From Verrucomicrobiota bacterium (GTDB lineage: Bacteria > Verrucomicrobiota > Verrucomicrobiia > CAIQCK01), in assembly GCA_016222825.1 (NCBI GenBank), contig JACRQF010000014.1, forward strand, positions 355,300 through 419,299: a stretch of 64,000 nucleotides of DNA, read 5' to 3'. The notes beneath the pieces are model-generated. The model saw nothing but the letters and a program-made list of their open reading frames with translations, did no database searches and had not been told where the DNA came from. Shown in pieces: positions 1 to 8,380 of the stretch. How positions within the stretch are numbered: position 1 is the stretch's first letter; each line of letters opens with the position of its first letter. A program made the translations under genes and the position numbers.

Positions 1-1
1 C

Positions 2-718
2 ACTTATTTTCAGAACCCGACCGGCTGGACGACGAGCTTCGAGAAGAAGCGCGAGGCGTTTGCCATCTTACGTCACTACGAAGCCGCGGCAGGGCATCCG
101 ATCTTCGTCTTGGAAGACGCCGGCTACCGCGACCTGCGTTTCACCGGGCCGGATACGCCATCGCTGAAGTCACTCGACCCAGCGAACGAGCGCGTCGCCT
201 ACTCGAACACCTACACGAAGCCGTTCGCCACCGGCATCAAAGTCGGCTACGGCGTGTTGCCGCGACCGCTCGTGCGTCACGTCTTGCGCTCCAAGGGGAA
301 CCACGATTTCGGCTCGGCAAACTTCAATCAGCGGCTGATCGCGCTCGCGTTGCGCAGCGGCACCTACGACCGCCATCTTCCGAAGATGCAGGCCGGTTAC
401 CGGCGACGGAAGGAGTTGATGGGCGACGCGCTAAAGAAGCATTTCCCGTCGTCAGCGCAATGGCAGGAAGCCAATGGCGGCCTCTATTTCTGGCCGGAAC
501 TGCCCGCGTCACACGACACGAGCCGCGACGGCGCCATCTTCCGCGCCGCGCTCGATGCCGGCGTTCTCTACGTGCCGGGTGACCTTTGCTTCGCATCGTC
601 GCCGTTGCGCCCGAAGCCGAAGAACTGCATGCGCCTCTCCTTCGGCGGCACGCCATCGGCTCAAATCGAGGAAGGCATCAAACGCTTGGGGGCAGTGTTG
701 CGGACGCGCGGATTGTAG
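2..718 (+). CDS. PLP-dependent aminotransferase, class I/II (C-terminal part)
   Basis: The gene enters from the left edge, so its start is outside the window; the first full codon is at base 2. The visible part begins with the fold-type I signature YFQNPTG, followed by an EDAGY segment (the Asp that contacts the PLP pyridine nitrogen). NTYTKPFATGIKVGY carries the Lys expected to bind PLP. The C-terminal CMRLSFGG and EEGIKRLG resemble LysN/2-aminoadipate aminotransferases and MocR-type aminotransferase domains. The substrate cannot be read from the sequence. If the missing N-terminus holds a winged helix it would be a MocR regulator instead. It is convergent with the next gene, five bases away. 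Confidence 0.85.
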   Translation, partial: TYFQNPTGWTTSFEKKREAFAILRHYEAAAGHPIFVLEDAGYRDLRFTGPDTPSLKSLDPANERVAYSNTYTKPFATGIKVGYGVLPRPLVRHVLRSKGNHDFGSANFNQRLIALALRSGTYDRHLPKMQAGYRRRKELMGDALKKHFPSSAQWQEANGGLYFWPELPASHDTSRDGAIFRAALDAGVLYVPGDLCFASSPLRPKPKNCMRLSFGGTPSAQIEEGIKRLGAVLRTRGL

Positions 719-723
719 CCGTG

Positions 724-2109
724 CTACGCTCTCTTGAACCGCCTGCAAACGGCGTAGAGCACCACCTGTTCCGTTGCCAGCGCGCACAAGCTGGCGATGG
801 GCGAGATGCGCGCGCTGAGCCACGGTGTCAGGCTCACCATTGCCGCCACCGAGAGCACCAGCACGGTAATGTTGAGCAGCTTCGCCGCCGTCAACATGCG
901 ACTGTGGCCGGCGGCGAGCAGCTTGCCGTTGCGGTATTCGTTCCAGACGGCGATCAACGGCAGGAACATCGAGACGCGCAGCACGTCCTTGATGAACGGC
1001 AACAAAGCCGCCGGCGCCTGGAACGCGTGTTGCAGCAGCCAGTCGCCCAGCGGCGTCCACGCCAGCAAACCGACGATGACCGTCGCGCCGACGCCGGTCT
1101 GCACGCAGAACCAACCCACCGTGCGGTCACGCCGGTCGTGCGGATGCGCGCCGACCAGCGGCGCGCTGAAGAATAGCGACACCTGATGGATCATGAACAG
1201 CGGCCCCATCAGCAGATAGGTCACGACGCTGCCGATCGTGGCGCTCGCGATAACGTTCTGCGGATTTGGAAGGCGCGAGAGGCCGGCGTTGATGATGGAC
1301 ATCGTCATCGCGCCCGTGATGGCGGCGACGACCAGCGGCAGGTAGAACATCGCCACGCGCCGGAACGTCAGCGGCGGCGCGGTCGTTTCGGTGCGCGGCT
1401 GTTGCAGCGGCATCGAGTGGAACCATTTCCGGAAACTGCCGAATGCCGACACCGCCTCCACGGCCATACCCGTGAGGAAGATGACGCTGCCGCGCAGGCC
1501 GCTGTCCAGCCAGCCGGTCTTCGCGAAGAGCGCGGCCAGCCCGAGCATGACCACCACGCGAAGCGCCATGCCGAGCGTGATCCAGAGCGTCTTCTGTTTC
1601 ACCAGCAGCACCGAGTGGAAAATGCTGCGCAGCACCGAGAACAACGAGATGAACATCAGCAGCCGAAACACATCCACCGCCGCCGGGAAAAGCTCGTCGC
1701 GCGCGCCCATCCAGCCATGAATCACGAGATACGCCAGCGGCGTCCACGCGATGGCGAGGCAGATGAGCTGGTCTATCAGCCCGGCGAGCAACGCCACGCG
1801 CATGTAGGTGGCCCAGCCCGCGCGGTCGCGCACGAGCGCCGCGCCGGTTTGTCGCAACATCACCATCGGCGACTCGGCCAGCACGCAGATGGAGTTGGCG
1901 ACGGCGTAGGAGGCGACCGACTGCGCCGGCTGCGAGGTGCGGTTGAGCGAGCCGTTGATGATGGCGTGGCTGAGCGTCATCATCGCGTTGCTGGCTGCCA
2001 GCGGGGCGTAGAACTTCCATAGCGTCCACTGGCTGACGCCGGTTTCGGGCGGCGGCGCGGCGGCCGGCGGCGCGACAGGCAGCTCTTCGTTGTCGAAAGG
2101 TTCGCTCAC
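724..2109 (-). CDS. MATE/ANKH-like multi-spanning membrane transporter
   Basis: A 461-residue protein with about 12 hydrophobic segments after a proline- and alanine-rich N-terminal tail. The pattern of paired helices, with segments such as WKFYAPLAASNAMMTL near residue 30 and a similar one in the second half, fits the MOP flippase superfamily. It looks closer to ANKH or atypical MATE proteins than to classical NorM. The start is a GTG at 2109; no ATG lies near the N-terminus. Substrate unknown. It is divergent from the RNase PH gene, with a roughly 95-base spacer that holds the rph promoter candidate. Confidence 0.6.
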   Translation of the reverse strand: MSEPFDNEELPVAPPAAAPPPETGVSQWTLWKFYAPLAASNAMMTLSHAIINGSLNRTSQPAQSVASYAVANSICVLAESPMVMLRQTGAALVRDRAGWATYMRVALLAGLIDQLICLAIAWTPLAYLVIHGWMGARDELFPAAVDVFRLLMFISLFSVLRSIFHSVLLVKQKTLWITLGMALRVVVMLGLAALFAKTGWLDSGLRGSVIFLTGMAVEAVSAFGSFRKWFHSMPLQQPRTETTAPPLTFRRVAMFYLPLVVAAITGAMTMSIINAGLSRLPNPQNVIASATIGSVVTYLLMGPLFMIHQVSLFFSAPLVGAHPHDRRDRTVGWFCVQTGVGATVIVGLLAWTPLGDWLLQHAFQAPAALLPFIKDVLRVSMFLPLIAVWNEYRNGKLLAAGHSRMLTAAKLLNITVLVLSVAAMVSLTPWLSARISPIASLCALATEQVVLYAVCRRFKRA

Positions 2110-2170
2110 AAGACTCGCCGCAGTGTGTGGAGTCGCGGCGGGAATATCAAGCGAACGGCAGTGCCCAGCC

Positions 2171-2199
2171 TTGCCGTCGTCGCGGCGGTCGCTTATAAG
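2171..2199 (+). promoter_or_regulatory. Candidate sigma70-like promoter for rph
   Basis: TTGCCG (2171-2176) and TATAAG (2194-2199) are separated by exactly 17 bases. The expected transcription start falls on or beside the ATG at 2206, so the message could be leaderless. Found by eye only. Confidence 0.4.
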
Positions 2200-2205
2200 G
2201 TTTGC

Positions 2206-2940
2206 ATGACCACCGATTTCGTCCGCCCTGACAAACGCCAGCCCGACCAGTTGCGCCGCGTGCGCATCCGCAAGAACTACGTCCGCTCCGCGCTCGGCTC
2301 GGCGCTGTGCGAGTTCGGCAGGACGCGCGTCATCTGCGTCGCCAGCGTCGAGGATGAGGTGCCGCGCTGGATGAAGATCCAGAAGGTTTCCGGCGGCTGG
2401 ATCACTGGCGAATACGCCATGCTCCCCTACGCCGGCGGCGGCCGCAAACAGCGCGAGAGCACCCGCGGCAAGCTCGACGGCCGCACAGTGGAAATCCAGC
2501 GCCTCGTCGGCCGCGCCCTGCGCGCGGTGATTGATCTGGAAAAGCTTGGCCCGCGCACGGTCTGGGTTGACTGCGACGTGCTGGAGGCCGACGGCGGCAC
2601 CCGCACGGCGGCGATCACCGGCGCGTTCGTCGCGCTTTGCCTGGCTCTACGCAAGCTGCAGAAGGAAAAGCTGATCACCGACTGGCCGATCAAGCGACAG
2701 ATCGCCGCTATCAGCGTCGGCCTCCTCGAAGGCACGCCGATCCTCGACCTTTGCTACGCCGAGGACTCCAAGGCCGCCGTGGACATGAACGTCGTGATGA
2801 CCGACGCCGGCGAGTTCGTCGAGGTTCAGGGTAGCGGCGAGGAGGCGACGTTCACCGCCGAGCAGCTCCAGCAGATGCTCGCGCTCGCCGAGAAAGGCAT
2901 CCGCGAGCTGATGACGTTGCAGAAGCGCGTGATCGGTTAA
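2206..2940 (+). CDS. rph: Ribonuclease PH
   Basis: This is a 3'-5' phosphorolytic exoribonuclease that trims tRNA precursors and forms a hexameric ring in the cytoplasm. The 244-residue protein has the family length and opens with the typical MTTDFVRPDKRQPDQLRRVRI. It contains the RNase PH hallmark segments GGWITGEYAMLPYA, RGKLDGRTVEIQRLVGRALR and DVLEADGGTRTAAITGAF. The frame is open upstream to 2125, but the ATG at 2206 matches the family start. It is followed after 11 bases by an RNase H-like nuclease gene, suggesting a small RNA-processing operon. Confidence 0.96.
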   Translation: MTTDFVRPDKRQPDQLRRVRIRKNYVRSALGSALCEFGRTRVICVASVEDEVPRWMKIQKVSGGWITGEYAMLPYAGGGRKQRESTRGKLDGRTVEIQRLVGRALRAVIDLEKLGPRTVWVDCDVLEADGGTRTAAITGAFVALCLALRKLQKEKLITDWPIKRQIAAISVGLLEGTPILDLCYAEDSKAAVDMNVVMTDAGEFVEVQGSGEEATFTAEQLQQMLALAEKGIRELMTLQKRVIG

Positions 2941-2951
2941 CTTCCGACACG

Positions 2952-3917
2952 ATGTTCCGCCAATCCTTTATCCACATCCACGGCGTCGGGCCGAAGCTGG
3001 AGCAGGCGCTCTGGCGCGAAGGCGTTACCGACTGGTTGAAGGCGCTCGACACACCGTTGGAACGGATTGCGCACGTCAAGGCCGACTGGGTGAAACGCGG
3101 CAGCGAGGCGGCGCTGCGCGCGGCAGAGCGAGGCGACCTGGCGCACTTCGCGCAATGTTGGCCGTCGCGCGACGCGTGGCGCTGGCTGGCGGAGTTTGCC
3201 GACCGCGTCGTTTATCTCGACATCGAAACCACCGGCGAACCGAAGGAAATCGGCGACATCACCTGCATCGGCCTCTACGACGGTCGCACGCCGAGAATGC
3301 TTGTTCACGGGCACGACCTCAACCAACTGCCAGAGGCACTCGCGCCCTATTCGCTCGTGGTGACCTACAACGGCGGGCCGTTCGACCTGCCGTTCATCCG
3401 TGCGAAGTTCCCCGGCATCCGCCTGCCGCCGCTGCACGTAGACCTTTGCCCGTCGCTGCGGCATGTCGGGTTGAAAGGCGGCCTCAAGAGCATCGAGCGC
3501 CAGGCCCATCTCGACCGGCCGGAAGTGGTCGAGGAAGCCGATGGTTGGACCGCCGTTCTGCTCTGGCGTCGGCATCTGGCCGGCGACGAACGCGCGCTGC
3601 CGACGCTGCTGCGTTATTGCGCCGAGGACATCGTTGCGCTGGAACCGTTCGCCCGCATCGCCTACAATCGCCATCTCGATGCGCTGGCTATCAAGCCGCC
3701 CGGCGTCGAGCGTCTGAAGCAAGCGCCGCGTCTGCGGCTTGACATGCCGTTCTCGCGCGAGTTGCTGGCGGAACTGACAGGCATTCATCTGCCGTCCGCG
3801 CCGTCAATGGTCCGCGAAACTGCGCCGCCGTGGCAGGCGATGGTTCGCCCGCCAGTGATGCAGTCAGCGCACGAGAAGGCGGTGGAGTGGTTGAAGAAGA
3901 AGACTGAAGAGAAGTAA
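2952..3917 (+). CDS. YprB-like RNase H-fold exonuclease (DEDDy type)
   Basis: A predicted metal-dependent 3'-5' exonuclease of 321 residues. A short helix-hairpin-helix-like segment (IHGVGPKLEQAL, residues 9-20) precedes the nuclease fold. Exo I is YLDIETTG, with Asp90 and Glu92. Exo II is TYNGGPFDLPFI, with Asp145. Exo III is YCAEDIVAL, with Tyr222 and Asp226 in the Y-x3-D spacing of DEDDy enzymes. All four acidic residues are present, so it is probably active. The substrate (RNA or DNA) is not known for this family. It lies 11 bases after rph and is probably co-transcribed. Confidence 0.8.
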   Translation: MFRQSFIHIHGVGPKLEQALWREGVTDWLKALDTPLERIAHVKADWVKRGSEAALRAAERGDLAHFAQCWPSRDAWRWLAEFADRVVYLDIETTGEPKEIGDITCIGLYDGRTPRMLVHGHDLNQLPEALAPYSLVVTYNGGPFDLPFIRAKFPGIRLPPLHVDLCPSLRHVGLKGGLKSIERQAHLDRPEVVEEADGWTAVLLWRRHLAGDERALPTLLRYCAEDIVALEPFARIAYNRHLDALAIKPPGVERLKQAPRLRLDMPFSRELLAELTGIHLPSAPSMVRETAPPWQAMVRPPVMQSAHEKAVEWLKKKTEEK

Positions 3918-3965
3918 CGCGATGCGTCAACCGCGCGTCGCAGGCAGCCGAAAGGAGAATGCTCT

Positions 3966-6257
3966 ATGAACAAGCGTGCCACGCTGTGGGTTCTCACCAT
4001 CGTCGCTTCATTGTCATTGCCCGGAGCCTTCGCCGCCGAGCGCATCCTCGCGGAGAAAGGCAAAAGCGATTACGTCATCCGCCTCTGCAGCGACCCGACA
4101 CCAGCCGAGCGCCACGCGGCGGAGGAATTGAAATGTTTTCTGAAAGAGATCAGCGGCGTCGAGCTGCCGATTCGCGAAGCTGGGCCGCTGCCGGTGCGCG
4201 CCATTCTTGTAGGGCGCGATACGGAGGCCTATAAGCTCGCGAGCGGAGTGGATTGGGCGAAGCTGGGCGGCGAAGGATTTGTCGTGCGCACTTGCGGGCC
4301 GCATCTGGTGCTGGCGGGCGGACGGCCGCGCGGGACGCTTTACGCGGTCTATTCGTTCCTCGATCAGGAACTGGGCTGCCGATGGTTTGCGCCGGATTGC
4401 AGCCGCATCCCGAAGCGCGCGCGGCTGGCGGTGCGCGACCTCAACCGCACGGTCGTGCCGCGACTGGAATATCGCGAGACGTTCTCGTGGAGCGGCTATG
4501 ACGGCGATTGGGCGGCGCGCAATTTCAGCAACGGCCATGCGGTGCGGCTGACGGAGAAGCACGGCGACAAGGTCGTCTATCAAGGCTTCGTCCACACGTT
4601 CTATCCGCTGCTGCCGCCGGAGAAACATTTTGCGCAGCACCCGGAGTGGTATTCGGAGCGCAACGGCAAACGGTTCCACGAGCACGGCCAGTTGTGCCTG
4701 ACCAACCCGGAGGTCGTGCGCGAGGTCACCGCCGCCGTCCGCGCGTGGCTGCGCAAGAACCCGAAGGCCACCATCGTCTCGGTGTCGCAGAACGACTGGC
4801 ACGGCTGGTGTGAGTGCACGAAGTGCAAGGCCGTGGACGACGAGGAGGGCAGCCACAGCGGCACCTTGCTACGCTTCGTCAATCAGGTCGCCGAGGCCAT
4901 CGAGAAGGAGTTCCCGCAGGTCGCCGTGGACACGCTGGCCTACCAATACACCCGCAAGCCGCCGCGCCACGTCCGCCCGCGGCCGAACGTCATCGTGCGG
5001 CTGTGCAGCATCGAGTGTTGCTTCAGCCATCCGCTGGAGAAGTGCCCGCAGAACAAGGCGTTCGTGGACGACATCGTCGGCTGGTCGAAGGTCTGTCAGC
5101 GGCTCTACATCTGGGACTACGTCACCAACTTCGCCCACTACCTCCTACCGCATCCGAACCTCGACGTGCTGGAGGCGAACATCCGGTTCTTCATCGCCCA
5201 CGGCGTGCGCGGCATCTTCGAGCAGGGCGAGTATCAGACACCCGGCGGCGAGATGTTGGAACTGCGCAGCTACATCATCGCGCGGCTGCTCTGGAACCCC
5301 GACTACGGCGCGAAGCGCGCGCTCGATGAGTTCCTCAACGGCTACTACGGCCCCGCAGCGCCGCCGATCCGCAAATACATCCGGTTGCTGCACGACAAGG
5401 TGAAGAAGGACAACATCCACATCCGCTGCTACGTCCAGCCGACCGCCGCGTGCTTCACGCCGGAAATCATCGCGCAGGCGGAGAAACTCTTCATCGAGGC
5501 CGAGCGGCTCGCGGCAAAACAGCCGGAGATTCTCAAGCGCGTCCGCATCGCCCACATGCCGGTGCAATACACGATTCTCGCCAACGGCCGCGCATGGGCG
5601 CGCGCCGCGAAACGCGGCGGCGGCAACCCACCGGCTGCGCGCTGGGACGAGAAGGAAATCGCCGACAAGTTCCTCGCCACCGCCGCCGAAGCCGGCGTGA
5701 AGCAGGTCAGCGAGGGTGGCCAGTTTGCGCCGTTCAAGGAGAAGGTGCTCGCGCGCCTCTCCGTCCGCCGCATGAAGTCCACGCCGCCGCCCGGCACGGA
5801 GAAGCTACCGGCGAGCCGCGTCGTTGACGTGCAGGATGACGAGTTCAGTTTCTACAAAGAAGGCACGCTCTGCGGCGTTCGCAAAGACGACACCGCCTCC
5901 GACGGCGCGTGCGCGTGGCTCACCGGCGCGGCGCACGATTGGGCAATCCAGTTTCAAATGCCGGCGGGCTATTTCAAGAAGGGCAGGCGTTATCACGCCT
6001 ACGCCGTCGTCAAGGTGCGGAAGACCAAGGACACCGGCGACGCGTTCACCTTCGGCATCTACGACACCGAAGCGAAGAAAGGCGTCGCCCACCGCCGCGT
6101 TTCCGCGAAGGACGCCGCGACCGATTGGAAGTCCTGCGATCTCGGCGTGTTCGAGCCGAAAGGCAAGCCCTACGTCTGGTTCGCTGGCTGTAAGAACGCC
6201 GACGCTGTGCCGGAGATCCTGATCGACCGGGTTTATTTCGTGGAGGACACGAAGTAG
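3966..6257 (+). CDS. Secreted DUF4838 protein (alpha-glucuronidase N-domain-like)
   Basis: A 763-residue exported protein. A Sec signal peptide covers residues 1-23 and ends at GAFAAE. Residues of roughly 30-150 resemble the N-terminal domain of GH67 alpha-glucuronidases (AAEELKCFLKEISGVELPI; YAVYSFLDQELGCRWFAPD). The central DUF4838 region has VSVSQNDWHGWCECTKC and a long TIM-barrel-like stretch to about residue 520. The C-terminal 150 residues look like a beta-sandwich carbohydrate-binding module. DUF4838 proteins occur with glycan degradation genes, but no reaction is established. A Shine-Dalgarno-like AAAGGAGA lies 8 bases before the ATG. Confidence 0.8.
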   Translation: MNKRATLWVLTIVASLSLPGAFAAERILAEKGKSDYVIRLCSDPTPAERHAAEELKCFLKEISGVELPIREAGPLPVRAILVGRDTEAYKLASGVDWAKLGGEGFVVRTCGPHLVLAGGRPRGTLYAVYSFLDQELGCRWFAPDCSRIPKRARLAVRDLNRTVVPRLEYRETFSWSGYDGDWAARNFSNGHAVRLTEKHGDKVVYQGFVHTFYPLLPPEKHFAQHPEWYSERNGKRFHEHGQLCLTNPEVVREVTAAVRAWLRKNPKATIVSVSQNDWHGWCECTKCKAVDDEEGSHSGTLLRFVNQVAEAIEKEFPQVAVDTLAYQYTRKPPRHVRPRPNVIVRLCSIECCFSHPLEKCPQNKAFVDDIVGWSKVCQRLYIWDYVTNFAHYLLPHPNLDVLEANIRFFIAHGVRGIFEQGEYQTPGGEMLELRSYIIARLLWNPDYGAKRALDEFLNGYYGPAAPPIRKYIRLLHDKVKKDNIHIRCYVQPTAACFTPEIIAQAEKLFIEAERLAAKQPEILKRVRIAHMPVQYTILANGRAWARAAKRGGGNPPAARWDEKEIADKFLATAAEAGVKQVSEGGQFAPFKEKVLARLSVRRMKSTPPPGTEKLPASRVVDVQDDEFSFYKEGTLCGVRKDDTASDGACAWLTGAAHDWAIQFQMPAGYFKKGRRYHAYAVVKVRKTKDTGDAFTFGIYDTEAKKGVAHRRVSAKDAATDWKSCDLGVFEPKGKPYVWFAGCKNADAVPEILIDRVYFVEDTK

Positions 6258-6297
6258 TGGTGAAGGCGTGCCGCCCAAGTTTCTTGATAACACCGAA

Positions 6298-6374
6298 CCG
6301 GCTAAAGCCGGGACTCCGAACCTCGAAGCCGACGCGCGCGCAGACGCAAGGTTCGGAGTCCCGGCTTTAGCCGG
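6298..6374. repeat. Perfect 26-bp inverted repeat, 25-base loop
   Basis: The left arm at 6298-6323 is exactly complementary to the right arm at 6349-6374. The arm contains GGCTAAAGCC and GGACTCCGAACC. The element lies between the DUF4838 gene and the next secreted-protein gene, in the transcribed direction. It could fold as a long RNA hairpin, a terminator without a U tract or a stabiliser. The arm sequence and perfect symmetry also suggest a REP/MITE-like dispersed palindrome rather than an ordinary terminator. Confidence 0.9.
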
Positions 6375-6413
6375 CAACGCACCCTAAACGCAGGCAGGGC
6401 TCCGAACAACAAC

Positions 6414-8366
6414 ATGACCATGAAGACGATTTCTCATTTCACTCGACGGGCAATCTTGGTCACTTCTATCGCGTCCAGTGTTGGCTTCGCCACTCGTGCT
6501 GCCGATCCCGACCGCGACCCCGCGTGGGCGCGGGCGCATCTGAAGCCGCCCATGACGGCGGACGAGACGCGGGCATTCATGAAGCGGCTGGCGCAGTTCG
6601 TGTTCGACAATCACATGAAGCGCGATGCGAAGTCGGCGCAGCGCGGGATGATCTACGAATACTTCTGGGTCGAGCGGAAAGGCCAGCCGGACCAGTTTGT
6701 TCAGGGCGAGGCGCTGGACACGATGCACGACGGCGCATGGTTCGGCGCGGCGCTGGTGAACGCCTATCGCGCGACAGGCGACAAGTTCTACAAGGAGATG
6801 CTGACGCAGTGGATGCTGCCGTTCTACTGCAAGATGCTGAACCACTCCGACACGCTCTTCAGCGCCAAACGCAACGACGCCGCGCCGGGCGCGCACACCT
6901 TCAACAAGGAGCACGCGTTACAGGAGGGCGAGAAGGGTTTCGTGCCCTACTGGTGGGATGATGGAGGGTCGGTCAGCTTGGAGCGCCGGGGGAAGAAGCA
7001 ATCGCTCAGTCCCATCCAGTGCATGGATTTCCTCGCCGGCAAGCCGAACCCGGAGTTTCTGCTGAGCGGTTACTCGCACGGCTCGTCGAACCACATGGCG
7101 CAGGACCTAGCCGTGATGCTCCAGCAGGCGTGGCTGCTCTTGAAGAACTCAAACGAGCCAAGGGACAAGGAATTGGCTGCGGAGGTCGCCGAAGCCGCGA
7201 AGAACCTGCACGAATGCCGGATGCGCCACTTCAATCATATCCCGATGTGCTGCGCGGCGTTCGGGTTGACGAACGGCGACGCGACGGAACTGAAGCGCAT
7301 CCCGGAGCAGACATGGCTGCCGGAAGACCACTACCGGCGCGCACTCTACGATTTCAAGCCGGGCGAACGTCGCGCGTTGCCGGGCTTTGCGGACGGCCAG
7401 CAGTATCGTTACTACTTTGGCACCGCGAAGGCGGGCGGGCAGTTGCCGCGGACGCTGGCGTTCAAAACCGTTTATGACGCGTTCACGGAGCCGATGCTGT
7501 ATGGCTACTACAGCGACGACTCCGCCGCGCCGCCGGGCATCAACAGGTTCGACCTCCATCCGATGAACGTCCGCGACGGCCGGCTTGAAGACTACCGCTC
7601 CGACCGCAAAGGCCCGTTCAAAGGTCCGCGCCCGATCGGTTCGCGCATGGGGCCGCAGAACATGATTTGCTGCGGCTGGGCGTTACAGGCGCTGCGAGCC
7701 AATCCCGGCCTCTGGGAAGAGCGATACCAGCGTGAGTTTGCCAAGGACCTGCGCGTCTTTTTCGACGGCGACCCGGCGCGCGTCGAACTTGGCGGTTTGA
7801 AACTCGCGCTCCGCAGCACGCGTCTCGCGCTGGAACTGGACTGCGAAAGCAAGTGTGGCGCTGTGATCAAGGTCTTCAGCCGGCCCGATGGTCAAGGCAG
7901 CCACGCCGTCGTCACAGTGAAGCCGGACGGATCGGCGACCGCCGCCAACGACAAAGGCGAGCCGCTTTGTGCTCAGTCGCGCGCCGCGTTTCGGTTCTCG
8001 CTTCCCTACACTGTCGCGAAGGAGCAGACGGCTGCGTGGGCCAACGGCGTCGAGCACGGGCGCTACTCGATCCAAGTCGGCGACTCGACGCGCAATTTCT
8101 ACCTCGCCAGTAGCGAGCTTCAGGCAGTGAAGGAGTTGGAGCGTGAACTTGGCGGTGGCTTGCGCACGTGGGAGGGAATCTTCAACGCGAAAGGTTACAT
8201 CCCGACCGGCCTCGGATGCCACACGATCCTGCCGGGCGTGACGTGGGACAAGTTTTCCGACTCCGGCGGCTACGCGCACCTGCTCAGCGCGGCGGCGCAG
8301 TGGTTGATGTATCTGGAAAAGAAGAGCGATTGGGACGCGCAGCGCGTGTTGAGCTCGGCAAAGTAG
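6414..8366 (+). CDS. Secreted protein of unknown function, alpha-helical toroid-like
   Basis: The 650-residue product is not assigned to a named family here. A twin-arginine-like or Sec signal (FTRRAILVTSIASSVGFATRA, about residues 9-28) precedes an aromatic-rich domain. Patterns such as HDGAWFGAALVNAYRATGDKFYKEM and a GYSHGSSNHMAQDLAVMLQQAW stretch look like the paired helices of (alpha/alpha)6 glycosidase-type barrels. A small beta domain follows residue 470. No catalytic motif is recognised. The neighbouring DUF4838 gene and secretion signal suggest a role in glycan processing. ATG 6414 and ATG 6420 are both possible starts. Confidence 0.65.
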   Translation: MTMKTISHFTRRAILVTSIASSVGFATRAADPDRDPAWARAHLKPPMTADETRAFMKRLAQFVFDNHMKRDAKSAQRGMIYEYFWVERKGQPDQFVQGEALDTMHDGAWFGAALVNAYRATGDKFYKEMLTQWMLPFYCKMLNHSDTLFSAKRNDAAPGAHTFNKEHALQEGEKGFVPYWWDDGGSVSLERRGKKQSLSPIQCMDFLAGKPNPEFLLSGYSHGSSNHMAQDLAVMLQQAWLLLKNSNEPRDKELAAEVAEAAKNLHECRMRHFNHIPMCCAAFGLTNGDATELKRIPEQTWLPEDHYRRALYDFKPGERRALPGFADGQQYRYYFGTAKAGGQLPRTLAFKTVYDAFTEPMLYGYYSDDSAAPPGINRFDLHPMNVRDGRLEDYRSDRKGPFKGPRPIGSRMGPQNMICCGWALQALRANPGLWEERYQREFAKDLRVFFDGDPARVELGGLKLALRSTRLALELDCESKCGAVIKVFSRPDGQGSHAVVTVKPDGSATAANDKGEPLCAQSRAAFRFSLPYTVAKEQTAAWANGVEHGRYSIQVGDSTRNFYLASSELQAVKELERELGGGLRTWEGIFNAKGYIPTGLGCHTILPGVTWDKFSDSGGYAHLLSAAAQWLMYLEKKSDWDAQRVLSSAK

Positions 8367-8380
8367 CGGAAGTCCTGGTC

